The position numbers and the translations under genes are program-made. A stretch of DNA of 64,000 bases from Bradyrhizobium agreste. GTDB lineage: Bacteria > Pseudomonadota > Alphaproteobacteria > Rhizobiales > Xanthobacteraceae. The stretch covers positions 1-64,000 of the forward strand of contig NZ_JACCHP010000012.1 in NCBI RefSeq assembly GCF_016031625.1, given 5' to 3'. Of this stretch, positions 9,162-17,781 are shown piece by piece (position 1 is the first letter of the stretch; each line of letters opens with the position of its first letter). The notes under the pieces were generated by a model that saw nothing but the letters and a program-made list of their open reading frames with translations, did not search any database and was not told the origin of the DNA.

Positions 9162-10412
9162 ATGAAGATTTTGGCGTACGGCCTCAATTACGCTCCCGAG
9201 CTGACGGGAATCGGGAAATATTCTAGCGAGCTGTGCGAGTGGTTGGCTGCGCGCGGCCACACGGTCGAGGTTGTAACGGCTCACCCCTATTATCCCAATT
9301 GGGTCCTTGCCGAAGGTTACGACAACCGATCCTATCAGCATGAAATCAGGAATCTGGTCAAGGTCCGCCGTTGCCCACTCTATTTGCCCCGGGTTGTGCC
9401 CTCCGGCAAGCGTGGTCGCATCATGAGCCACGCCTCCTTCGCAATTTCCAGCGTCCCCAAGCTGCTGGCCTCGGTTCGCCAACTGCAGCCCGACGTCCTG
9501 CTGGCTGTGACACCATCCTTCCTGATCGCGCCCATGGCCCTGGCCGTTTCGAGAATGTTTGGAACTCCGAGCTGGCTCCACATTCAGGACTTCGAGCTAG
9601 ACGCCGCTTTTGAACTTGGGATGCTCGCGGGCAACAATCTTCGCCGCGCGGCCACATCCCTCGAAGCTGTCATTTTGCGCCGATTCGATCGAATATCGAC
9701 CATCTCACCTCGCATGATGGATCGATTACATAGTAAGGGCGCTCCGCCGGGAAGCACCGTAAAATTTAGGAATTGGGTCGACACGGATGCAATCAGTCCA
9801 GCGAACAGGATGACCGGATTTCGGAAACAACTCGGCTTGTCCGATCGCCATATCGTTGCTCTCTATGCAGGAAGCATCGCAGCCAAGCAGGGCATCGAGA
9901 GCCTTGCAGAGGCCGCGGCTGAACTCCAAACCAAGGCGCCCGAGGTCGTGTTCGTCTTTTGCGGCGCCGGAGCGTTGTTGAAACACCTAGTCAAGATCGC
10001 GGCTCCCCTATCGAATGTGAAGTTTCTTGACCTGCAACCAGACGAGCGAATGCGGGAATTGCTTGCGACCGCGGATATTCACTTGATTCCCCAACGCGCC
10101 CAGGTCTCCGACCTCATGCTGCCCTCCAAACTCGCTCCTATCCTGGCCTCAGGAAGGCCGGCGGTTGCGATGGCATATCCTGGCACCCAGCTCGCGGCCG
10201 AGATCGAAGGCGCCGGCATTGCGGTGCCACCGTCTGACCGGCAGGCACTATCCGATGCGATATTGAAGCTTGCGAGAGATCCTGGCTTGCGAATGCGCAT
10301 GGGCGAGCAAGCCCGCACGTTGGCATGTGCGCGTTGGCACAAGGAAGCCATTTTGAGCGAATTCGAAGCCAACCTTATCGAAGTCGCCAGCCGCAGGCGC
10401 AAAAATGGCTGA
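9162..10412 (+). CDS. WcaI-like GT4 glycosyltransferase
   Basis: 416 residues. Opens with MKILAYGLNYAPELTGIGKY, the N-terminal signature of WcaI-type glycosyltransferases of the GT4 fold, which transfer a sugar (fucose in colanic acid) from a nucleotide donor to a lipid-linked intermediate. The C-terminal donor-binding half contains HLIPQRAQVSDLMLPSKL, the usual WcaI-like region with Lys and the E-containing loop, and the GRPAVAMAYPGTQLA segment. No TM segments; probably peripheral at the inner membrane. No clear Shine-Dalgarno precedes the ATG. It overlaps the next glycosyltransferase by 8 bases. The presence of gmd-fcl makes GDP-fucose a plausible donor, but this is inference. Confidence 0.87.
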   Translation: MKILAYGLNYAPELTGIGKYSSELCEWLAARGHTVEVVTAHPYYPNWVLAEGYDNRSYQHEIRNLVKVRRCPLYLPRVVPSGKRGRIMSHASFAISSVPKLLASVRQLQPDVLLAVTPSFLIAPMALAVSRMFGTPSWLHIQDFELDAAFELGMLAGNNLRRAATSLEAVILRRFDRISTISPRMMDRLHSKGAPPGSTVKFRNWVDTDAISPANRMTGFRKQLGLSDRHIVALYAGSIAAKQGIESLAEAAAELQTKAPEVVFVFCGAGALLKHLVKIAAPLSNVKFLDLQPDERMRELLATADIHLIPQRAQVSDLMLPSKLAPILASGRPAVAMAYPGTQLAAEIEGAGIAVPPSDRQALSDAILKLARDPGLRMRMGEQARTLACARWHKEAILSEFEANLIEVASRRRKNG

Positions 10413-11658
10413 CGTCACCAGGCCAACGGTCAATGTTGCAGTCTGTGGGGATTTCAAACAGCTTCAGCTCATTCCCGAATTGAACAAGGTCGCGGATTTG
10501 GGCCGCGTCTACTATGCTTCCCGGCTATCCAGCAATGCCGCGCGACTACAAATCGAGAGACCCCAGGCGCGGAACCTGTTCTTGAAGGAGTATCTTCTTC
10601 AGTTTCATGCCCGATACCTAAATCACGCCTTCGCGGATACGATCTATCCTCTCTACGACGCGCTTTGGCTTGCGGCCGCCCATGCCGCTTGGCGTCCCTG
10701 TGACGTGCTGCATGCCGTGATTCAGGGCAAGGCCGTCAGCCTCTTGCAAAGAGCCAAGCGCGAGGGCGCCGCCATCCTTGGACATCCCATCGTTTGTCAT
10801 CCTGCGTTCTTCGAACGCGAAATGCGCATCGAACTCGAGCGCCTGTCGATCGCGACTGCCCCTTACGTCGGTGATGTCAGCAATAGCCTCGCCGAAATCA
10901 AACTCTGCGATAGGATCTACTGCCTCTCGACTCTTGTTCGCGACAGCTTCGTTGACGCCGGCTTTTCGGCCGACGCCATCGATATCATTCAACTACCGAC
11001 GGACCTTGAGACGTTCGTGCCCGCACGCACCCCTGCGGCCGACTCGCCTTTTCGGGTGCTTTGCGTTGCGGAACTCAATCCGATCAAGGGCCACGTCTAT
11101 CTGCTGGAGGCCTGGAAGCGCCTGAACTTACCGCGCTCGGAACTGATCTTCGTTGGCACCATGAGACGCGAGATGAAACGAGCGCTCCAGCCCTACGAGG
11201 GACTATTCCGCTATCTCGGACCACTTGGCCGCAGAGATCTCGTGCGGCTCTACCAAAACAGCTCGCTCCTTGTCCTACCGTCGGTTCAGGACGGATTCGG
11301 CTTTGTGATAACCGAAGCGCTCGCCTGCGGCCTGCCGGCGATCGTCACTGAGCATGTCGGCGCCCGCGACGTCATCAGAGCGGGCGTCAACGGATTTATC
11401 GTTCCGCCCCGTACACCTGAGGCGCTTGCCGAGACCATAAGCAAAATCCACGCATCCCGATCACTGCGACAGAGCTTGCGCGAAGGCGCCATTGCAAGCC
11501 GCGATACGTTTCCAACTATGGCCGACACGGCAGAGAGGATCGCCGCAGCCTATCGTCGGACCTACGCTGCGCGCTCCGACAGCCCGAAAGCCACCGGACA
11601 CAAGGCTTACGAGCCTGGCAACTCCAAGTCGGCAATTGCACAGAGCAGATTGCCGTAA
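10405..11658 (+). CDS. GT4-family glycosyltransferase
   Basis: 417 residues with the two-domain GT-B layout. The C-terminal half shows FRVLCVAELNPIKGHVYLLEAW (domain start), then VLPSVQDGFGFVITEALACGLPAIVTEHVG, which is the GT4 donor-binding motif with the EX7E-like pair. The N-terminal half is the variable acceptor domain. Its ATG overlaps the preceding WcaI-like gene's stop by 8 bases, so they form one operon. The last 52 bases overlap the 3' end of the opposite-strand gene at 11607. Donor and linkage cannot be read from the sequence. Confidence 0.88.
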   Translation: MADVTRPTVNVAVCGDFKQLQLIPELNKVADLGRVYYASRLSSNAARLQIERPQARNLFLKEYLLQFHARYLNHAFADTIYPLYDALWLAAAHAAWRPCDVLHAVIQGKAVSLLQRAKREGAAILGHPIVCHPAFFEREMRIELERLSIATAPYVGDVSNSLAEIKLCDRIYCLSTLVRDSFVDAGFSADAIDIIQLPTDLETFVPARTPAADSPFRVLCVAELNPIKGHVYLLEAWKRLNLPRSELIFVGTMRREMKRALQPYEGLFRYLGPLGRRDLVRLYQNSSLLVLPSVQDGFGFVITEALACGLPAIVTEHVGARDVIRAGVNGFIVPPRTPEALAETISKIHASRSLRQSLREGAIASRDTFPTMADTAERIAAAYRRTYAARSDSPKATGHKAYEPGNSKSAIAQSRLP

Positions 11659-12710
11659 TCTGCAGCGGCCGTTGCCCGAAGCGCGGTGAACCGTTCCTTC
11701 GCAGCGGCCTTCGCGGCCGCGAGCGACTTCCGATCATCGCTCCAAGTCTTGATCTGCGCGCAAGCGGCCGACACAAAATCATTGGACGGATCGATGATGG
11801 GACCACAGTCTTCGTTCACATCCTCGCTCAGACAGCCTCTGGCAAATGTGATTACTGCCGTGCTCGCCGACATGGCTTCGAACACCACATTCGGCTGGGC
11901 TTCGTTGTGGTACCCTGTTGGAAACACAAATACATCGAGCCCCGCCAAAAACTCGTCCTTGTCGGGACCATAAAGCGCACCGACATGGATCAGTCGCGCT
12001 CCAAGCTGGCACTGGGCGGCCTCCACCGCGGCTCGGTCTTCTTCGAACTGGATCGGGCCCGCCAGCATCCCCGTGATCGGAAGGCCGCATTGCACGCACG
12101 CTCGCAGGAGATCGAGAAAAAGATAAAGTCCCTTTTCCGTGGTAAGGTTGCTCAGGAGCCCAATCCTGATCTCATCACTTTCCGGCAAGCGCGTGTCCGG
12201 GGCGGCGGAGAGATGTACAGCATTTGACGAGATAAGCCCTCTCCACTCCCCTCGATAGTTTTTCCGAAATCGCAGTTGCATCGTCTGACAGAGAAAGACG
12301 TGGACCGCCCCATTCCCGGCAATCGAAACCAGAGCGGACATCAGCCAGCGCCGCTGGTCGATCGCGGAGAAGCTGTGGTGATGAATGACAATCGCCTGTT
12401 GCGACAGGCGCGCCAGTCCTGTTAGGAGGATCGTGTAAACTAAACCGAAGCCGCCGTCCGCAGGGATGTAAAGGCAAGGGTTCGGACGCAGCCCGTTGCG
12501 CAGGACTCCGACTGCTGCCGCCAGGACTGACGAGATCCTCCGCCAATGGTAGCCCCATGAACGTCGCAGAGAGCGGGACGACAAATCGCAACGATGGACG
12601 TGTGCGAACTCGGCAAGGTCCGATGCAACCGACTCGGATATCTTCGCCAGTCCGTGTAACGGCGGGGGAAAGGCCGCAGCAATGACGACATTACGCTTTT
12701 CGTCGATCAT
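11607..12710 (-). CDS. GT4-like glycosyltransferase
   Basis: About 367 residues from ATG 12710; a TTG two codons earlier (12716) is also possible. The N-terminus VVIAAAFPPPLHGLAKIS is the start of a GT-B acceptor domain with the PPxxG-type glycine loop, and the C-terminal half contains EIRIGLLSNLTTEKGLYLFLDLL and VFVFPTGYHNEAQPNVVFEAMSASTAVI, matching GT4 donor-site architecture. Its 3' end overlaps that of the opposing glycosyltransferase gene by 52 bases, an unusual convergent arrangement. No partner genes on the same strand are close, so it is probably transcribed alone from 12.7-12.8 kb. Confidence 0.83.
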   Translation of the reverse strand: MIDEKRNVVIAAAFPPPLHGLAKISESVASDLAEFAHVHRCDLSSRSLRRSWGYHWRRISSVLAAAVGVLRNGLRPNPCLYIPADGGFGLVYTILLTGLARLSQQAIVIHHHSFSAIDQRRWLMSALVSIAGNGAVHVFLCQTMQLRFRKNYRGEWRGLISSNAVHLSAAPDTRLPESDEIRIGLLSNLTTEKGLYLFLDLLRACVQCGLPITGMLAGPIQFEEDRAAVEAAQCQLGARLIHVGALYGPDKDEFLAGLDVFVFPTGYHNEAQPNVVFEAMSASTAVITFARGCLSEDVNEDCGPIIDPSNDFVSAACAQIKTWSDDRKSLAAAKAAAKERFTALRATAAADYGNLLCAIADLELPGS

Positions 12711-12838
12711 GCCCAATTCGCCGTTGCGGTCGTCTTACCCATGCGAGAAAACTAGACTAGAGGATTCGGCTCGAGCCATCAAACGGGTAATGGCCGGGAC
12801 TTGTAGTGCACGTCTGAATTGACGCCGGAGAGACAGCA

Positions 12839-14182
12839 GTGCTGAGAACAGCTGGCATAATCGCTTCCCTCCTCTTGGGTTGTGGGATGTTCGGCACAGT
12901 CGTCCATGCCGAAGGGTCGCCGGTGCCTCGCATGGTCTTCGCGCACTACATGGTCTGCTGTCCAGCGAGCGGATTGGGTGCAACGGTTGACGACTTCAAG
13001 CGGGAGATCCAGACCGCCCAATCCTACGGCATCGACGGATTTGTGCTTAACATGCCGAGTTGGCTGCGCGAGCCAATCTACCGCGCCATCAGCCAGCGGA
13101 TTTTTGCAGCCGCCGAAACAAGCCCTCTTTCCTTCAAGCTCTTCGTATCCTTTGACGATGTCTCGGTTGAAGACACTGTTTCGATGCTTACCGAACTATC
13201 GCGCAGCCCTGCATACCTGCGGGTCGACAACCGTCCCGTCGTTAGTACATTTTCGGGGGTACCGGAATGGGGCTTCTCGCTCTCGCAAAGGCTGTCGTCG
13301 TTGGGGTTAAAGCCCTTTCTTGTGCCCAACTATCAATATCTCTCCGGAGCGTCGTGGGCGAGAAACTACAGCCATCCTACTGCGGAATTTCTTGATCGGC
13401 TGTACCGAGAACATCCCGAGATGGATGGCTACTTCAACTTTGGGCCTGATCTTGGCCATGCGTCTCCACCGAGCGACGGCCGTCTGGTCGCCGAACGCAG
13501 CCGAATTGCCGGCAAGGTTTCAATGATCGGCATCTCACCCTATTATCGAGGCCTGAGTCACAACTACCGTGTGTTCGAAAGCGGAGGCTTCGAAGGCATG
13601 GCAGCCCAATGGACCGCTGCCGTTGAGAGCGGAGCGAACTTGGTCGAAATCGTGACCTGGAATGATTGGGGTGAATCGACTTATGTTGCACCGTTCGGCG
13701 ACATCCGACAGCAAGACCTGTGGAATTATCATTGGGGCCCGCTGCTCAGCCATGAAGCTTTCCTTTCGGCTAGCCGCTACTTTATCGCATGGTTCAAATC
13801 GTCCGTCCGTCCGGTGATTGAACATCCTGCGATTTACTATTTCTATCGGCTTCATTCCAAGTTCGCCCATGGCATCGCTTCCGCTGAAACGGGCAAACAG
13901 GGACGCCCTAAGGGATGGGAGAACCTCGTCGACGGAATCTATTTGACGGCATTCTTGCCCCGACCGTTGACGGTGGAGGTCGCCGTCGGTGGTAGGCGTC
14001 AATCCGCAGCGCTTCCCCCGGGTGTTCAGCACCATCGGTTTGAACTCGCAGAGGGACCTGTTGCAATTAAAATTCTGGAGGATGGCCGAGTGATTGGTCA
14101 GAAAGAGCTGGAATTTCCGATCACAAAACTAGGGCAAATCGGGAATTTCAATTATTTCGGAGGTGATATCCGATTACCATGA
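12839..14182 (+). CDS. Secreted GH71-like glycoside hydrolase
   Basis: 447 residues from GTG 12839, which has GGAG nine bases upstream. A signal peptide is evident (hydrophobic stretch about residues 5-20, cleavage near VVHA|EG). The mature protein begins VPRMVFAHYMVC and contains IDGFVLNMPSW and EIVTWNDWGESTYVAPF, which match GH71-type (alpha-1,3-glucanase) enzymes; the Trp-Asn-Asp-Trp-Gly-Glu-Ser block is the clearest hallmark. It would act in the periplasm or outside. Its end overlaps the polymerase frame by 20 bases. In an assembly cluster it may trim, release or control chain length of the polymer. GH99-like is the alternative family. Substrate is inferred only. Confidence 0.75.
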   Translation: MLRTAGIIASLLLGCGMFGTVVHAEGSPVPRMVFAHYMVCCPASGLGATVDDFKREIQTAQSYGIDGFVLNMPSWLREPIYRAISQRIFAAAETSPLSFKLFVSFDDVSVEDTVSMLTELSRSPAYLRVDNRPVVSTFSGVPEWGFSLSQRLSSLGLKPFLVPNYQYLSGASWARNYSHPTAEFLDRLYREHPEMDGYFNFGPDLGHASPPSDGRLVAERSRIAGKVSMIGISPYYRGLSHNYRVFESGGFEGMAAQWTAAVESGANLVEIVTWNDWGESTYVAPFGDIRQQDLWNYHWGPLLSHEAFLSASRYFIAWFKSSVRPVIEHPAIYYFYRLHSKFAHGIASAETGKQGRPKGWENLVDGIYLTAFLPRPLTVEVAVGGRRQSAALPPGVQHHRFELAEGPVAIKILEDGRVIGQKELEFPITKLGQIGNFNYFGGDIRLP

Positions 14183-15581
14183 TCAACAAACGTCCTTTAA
14201 GTCGCCCTACGCGACCAAGTCCACGACCGTTCCGATGATCGAAATCGCGCTCATCATTCACGTCGTCTTCTTTCTAGGCCTCCTCGTCGGTCTGCACGCG
14301 CGCGGCTATCTAAACATCTATTCCGGACTCTTTATCTACCTTGCATTCCATTTCATAGTATTCGTGCAACGCCCGGTCGTCGTATATCTGTTCGATATTC
14401 GCTCCGAATTTGAATTCATGATGTATATGCCCGACGATGGCATTTTTCTAAAGACGCTATTCGTTGCGGACCTCGGATTGGTAAGCTTCATTCTTGCCTA
14501 CTTGGCGGTGCTTGGTTTTAGATCGATAGAGCCGACGTTCAACTCCATCGAGCTCACGCGCACACAGGCGCGCTCGTTTCAGCTCGCATTCCTTTTGCTG
14601 TTTCCGCTGATCGCCTATTCGTTCCTGCTTGCTCTCACCATGCGTCAGACGTACGGCGTGGAAGTGTTTCTGGAACTGGGAAAGATCAATATGACGGTCG
14701 ATCCGGCGACGGGCCAAAAGCTTTTTAGTGACACCACGGCGTATGTCGTCAATGCTCGCGAGTTCGCGTTCCCATTCGCAGCCCTGCTCATTCACGTGAC
14801 CCGCGCTCGCTGGTGGTCCTTTCTTCCCATCTTCTTCTGCGCATTTATTGCTCTGCAGCTTGGCGAGAGATGGGAAATTGTGATCTCGACTTTGGTCGCA
14901 AGCATGATGACGCTGTATATCCACAAGCGGCACACATTCGCCTGGAGCCACTACGTAGGCATGGCCATCGTTTTGGGGTTATTCGTGGCGATCGGTCAAA
15001 ATCGCGACAGCCTGGTCAAATTCCTGACCACCGGGGAGTTTGAATTCAGTTTTGACATTGCGAAGTCCTCGTTTGGCGCCCATCCAGACTTCGCCAATTT
15101 CGACTTCCTCAGCTATGTTATCGCGAAGGTTCCAGACGTTAGCCAGACCTACTCCTACTTCACGCAGTATCTTGGTATTTTTACCCAGCCGATCCCTCGC
15201 GTGTTGTGGCCCGACAAACCCGTCGGCTCACCGGTGCAGTGGGTGAACCTGGACGCCTACGGACGCTTCACCTCCAGGACCACCTCCCTCGTCGGCGATG
15301 GCTGGATCAGCTTCGGCTATGCTGGCGTGGTCATTACCATGGGATTTTGCGGAGCATTTTTCGGCGCCATCTTCAAACGCTTTTGTCGGCCGTCGATTTC
15401 GGTTTATTTTTACCTTGCATATTTTTGGATGGTCAGCCTGCTGCTGCAGTGGGCGCGCGACGGCAGCCATAAAATTCTTGACTTCTTTTTGTTCTGTATC
15501 GGTCCACTTGTCTTCGCCTACTTCATCGAGCGGATCCTTTGGGGACGACAGCCGGTTGTCGCCAACCGAGCTCGGGCCTGA
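14163..15581 (+). CDS. Wzy-like polysaccharide polymerase (polytopic membrane protein)
   Basis: Up to 472 residues with roughly ten to twelve hydrophobic segments and a long periplasmic loop near the C-terminal half (about residues 285-390, containing FTQYLGIFTQPIPRVLWPDKP), the topology of O-antigen or oligosaccharide repeat-unit polymerases. The motif IPRVLWPDKP followed by SLVGDGWISFGYAG is typical of this polymerase group. It would join flipped repeat units on the periplasmic side. The GTG start at 14163 overlaps the hydrolase gene by 20 bases; ATG 14235 (MIEIALII) is a plausible alternative that begins directly at the first membrane segment. Confidence 0.82.
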   Translation: MISDYHDQQTSFKSPYATKSTTVPMIEIALIIHVVFFLGLLVGLHARGYLNIYSGLFIYLAFHFIVFVQRPVVVYLFDIRSEFEFMMYMPDDGIFLKTLFVADLGLVSFILAYLAVLGFRSIEPTFNSIELTRTQARSFQLAFLLLFPLIAYSFLLALTMRQTYGVEVFLELGKINMTVDPATGQKLFSDTTAYVVNAREFAFPFAALLIHVTRARWWSFLPIFFCAFIALQLGERWEIVISTLVASMMTLYIHKRHTFAWSHYVGMAIVLGLFVAIGQNRDSLVKFLTTGEFEFSFDIAKSSFGAHPDFANFDFLSYVIAKVPDVSQTYSYFTQYLGIFTQPIPRVLWPDKPVGSPVQWVNLDAYGRFTSRTTSLVGDGWISFGYAGVVITMGFCGAFFGAIFKRFCRPSISVYFYLAYFWMVSLLLQWARDGSHKILDFFLFCIGPLVFAYFIERILWGRQPVVANRARA

Positions 15582-15979
15582 GGGCGCTTGGCTGACCACG
15601 CGATGGGACCGCAGTGTGGCGCGCGAGATCAAGCCGTGGTCGAAGGTCCTCGTGCGGATCCCGTCGCCGAGGATGCCTACCTATTGGTCGGCGGTGGCAA
15701 TGCGCAGGTATCGGCCTGCACCTGAAGCTCACCTGGCGCGCTCCGGCGATCACAACTGGGCCGCACCGCTGGACGAGATGCGAGGCGTCACAGCGGTTGT
15801 TCGCACCTTGATCTCCGGGTGCCGCTGCGTGCTCTTTCGGCCGTAGCAAGGCTCCTCTATGCTGCGTGCGATTTTAACCGTGAGTCTTGGTACCGTTCGC
15901 TTGCGCCGCGCCAGGACGCTATCGATTGACGATCGCTTCGGAAACCGCCTCGGATAGGCGGACGAAAGGATTTTAATTG
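15582..15979. other. Intergenic region with no recognised gene
   Basis: About 400 bases between the polymerase and the acyltransferase genes. Open frames exist on both strands, one on the plus strand ending near 15846, but their translations are Arg/Pro-rich and show no family motif, signal peptide or ribosome site. It may be decayed coding sequence. The last 20 bases hold the Shine-Dalgarno (GAAAGGA) of the acyltransferase. Confidence 0.35.
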
Positions 15980-17056
15980 ATGAATTGGGCAGGTCCCGGG
16001 CAATATCGATTGCTGCTCGCGCTGATCGTCGTCGTCACCCATGTCTCGCGTTTCAATCTCGGGCACGCCGCCGTCTATAGTTTCTTCTCTCTCAGCGGCT
16101 ATTGGGTGTGCTCGATGTGGCACGCCAAGTACGCGGCCTGTCGGCAACCCTATGTAACGTTCCTGATCTCGCGGTTCTGGCGGCTCGGCCCGGTGTTTGT
16201 GATCTGCTCAGTCGCGGGTTGGCTGATTGCAGTGCCCAATGACGCACCGGTCATTGGGCCTGTGGCCTCCTTGGCCGAAGCGTTTTCGAGTGTCTTCATA
16301 CTCGGCTACGCGAGCCTGCCGATCCAGCCGAATGTACCTGCCTGGTCGCTTGACATCGAGATGCAATTCTATCTTGTCGCCCCTTTGATCGCGATCTGCG
16401 CGGTCTACGGTTGGCGCGTGACCATCATCGCCAGCCTCTCTCTCTCCATCGCCGCGTGCCTCGCTACGCCCTCCGGCCTGGTGCTGCGCTATTTGATCTT
16501 CTTTTCTGCCGGCGCTGCTGCCTTCGCGGCGCAATGGCATCCGTCACGATCCCTGGCCCTCCGCAGCGGCGCTCTGGTCAGTGCGGCGCTGCTGGCGCTG
16601 GCGATATGTCCCTATCGCGACATCCTCCTGGGTGGCGCGCATCCTGGCCCATTGTTCAGGTTCAACGAATATCTCAACATTGCAGTTACGGTGGCGATTC
16701 TGCCGTGGACGATCTACACGACCCAGCAACGGTCTCCGGCGCTGGACCGCATGTTGGGCGACCTGTCCTACATCGTCTATCTCGTCCATTGGCCGGTGCT
16801 GCACTTCGTTGACGTGGCGAGCGGGTCGATGGCGACACGCCTGACCCACATCGCGGTCGCGGTAGCGGCAATCGCCGTCTTGGGCTGGCTCATTTGGAAG
16901 CTAGTGGACGTGCCATCTAATCGGTTGCGCTCGCGGTGGGTCGCCGCGCGGGGTGGTCAGTCCAAACACGCCTATGTGTCAGATGCTGTGACGCCTTTTC
17001 CGGTCGGAGCCGTGCTCCAGGCCCCCGCGCCGCGGAGGGTCGAGGGCGAGCTTTGA
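15980..17056 (+). CDS. Acyltransferase 3 family membrane protein
   Basis: 358 residues from ATG 15980, preceded by GAAAGGA at about ten bases; a TTG codon just before it is not needed. About ten hydrophobic segments. The N-terminal VVTHVSRFNLGHAAVYSFFSLSGYW region is the acyltransferase-3 (OafA/ExoZ-like) signature: it carries the conserved His of helix 1 and the F-x-LSGY loop, followed by ISRFWRLGPVF with the conserved Arg. These proteins carry acetyl or other acyl groups across the inner membrane to decorate surface polysaccharide. The C-terminal cytoplasmic tail is hydrophilic and poorly conserved. Confidence 0.88.
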   Translation: MNWAGPGQYRLLLALIVVVTHVSRFNLGHAAVYSFFSLSGYWVCSMWHAKYAACRQPYVTFLISRFWRLGPVFVICSVAGWLIAVPNDAPVIGPVASLAEAFSSVFILGYASLPIQPNVPAWSLDIEMQFYLVAPLIAICAVYGWRVTIIASLSLSIAACLATPSGLVLRYLIFFSAGAAAFAAQWHPSRSLALRSGALVSAALLALAICPYRDILLGGAHPGPLFRFNEYLNIAVTVAILPWTIYTTQQRSPALDRMLGDLSYIVYLVHWPVLHFVDVASGSMATRLTHIAVAVAAIAVLGWLIWKLVDVPSNRLRSRWVAARGGQSKHAYVSDAVTPFPVGAVLQAPAPRRVEGEL

Positions 17057-17231
17057 CCGGCGGTAAGTCCCGCTCGACCAAGCGACCGCCTCAAGCTATC
17101 GGGCCGGATATCGCGCGTGATGCAGCCTGGGGGCCTGCAGCGTCAATGGCGCCGTGCAGGGGTGGAGCCCCCGAAGGTCACCTGCGGTGGGTCGCGAGAT
17201 CGTGCAGCACCTGTTCGGATCGCGTCGTTTG

Positions 17232-17609
17232 TTATTCGCCGCTGCTCTGCTGTTCGCCGTCACCGTGGCGCAGCTGCGGCTTCGCCGCTACGATCTGCCT
17301 CACCATAGAGCGGGATCGGCGCCTTTCGACTTTGGAGATCTCCACAACAGGCATCGGCAGCTTCAGCATCGGCTTCGCGATCTGCGATGCCGCGACATAG
17401 GTGATGACCTGTTTGCTTTCTGCACACGTTGAGCAGATCGCGCTGCTGCGGCGGTAACCTGAAGTAACAGCAAGCGTGGCGGTGACCAGTTGCACCTGCT
17501 GGCGCCAGCGCAGCCCAAGGCGCTCCTGAATGCAGTGATCGCAGTAGGCCCGGCCGGCACAGCGGACGAGGAATTCGTTGATCCGTTCTGGCACAGTTCT
17601 GCCACTCAT
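17232..17609 (-). CDS. Small hypothetical protein with paired CxxC motifs
   Basis: 125 residues. Preceded by AGGGG about eight bases before the ATG, which supports a real gene. The first half contains a CDHC motif (about residue 23) and a CSTC motif (about residue 59), four cysteines spaced as in a zinc-ribbon, embedded in INEFLVRCAG and QVQLVTATLAV. The second half is basic and low in order. No signal peptide or membrane segment. It stands alone between the acyltransferase and rmlD. A metal-binding or nucleic-acid-binding role is possible but unproven; the protein family was not recognised. Confidence 0.6.
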   Translation of the reverse strand: MSGRTVPERINEFLVRCAGRAYCDHCIQERLGLRWRQQVQLVTATLAVTSGYRRSSAICSTCAESKQVITYVAASQIAKPMLKLPMPVVEISKVERRRSRSMVRQIVAAKPQLRHGDGEQQSSGE

Positions 17610-17781
17610 CAGGACGCCCCTTAATTACTCACGAGCCGGCGTGCCCCACTCAGCAAGGCTCACGCCAACTACCAATAGCCTGATGGCAGCAACATGGTTG
17701 TGACACGCGCGAAACGCACGTGCTGTCATCCAGATCAAATGCTGATGGCCCCCACGGCCCGTTGATTTAGGCCGTTAGATC

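Noticed and set aside
15298..15846. 182-codon plus-strand frame after the polymerase
   Set aside because: Its first half is an out-of-frame reading of the polymerase; the rest has no family resemblance, so it was described only as an unexplained gap.
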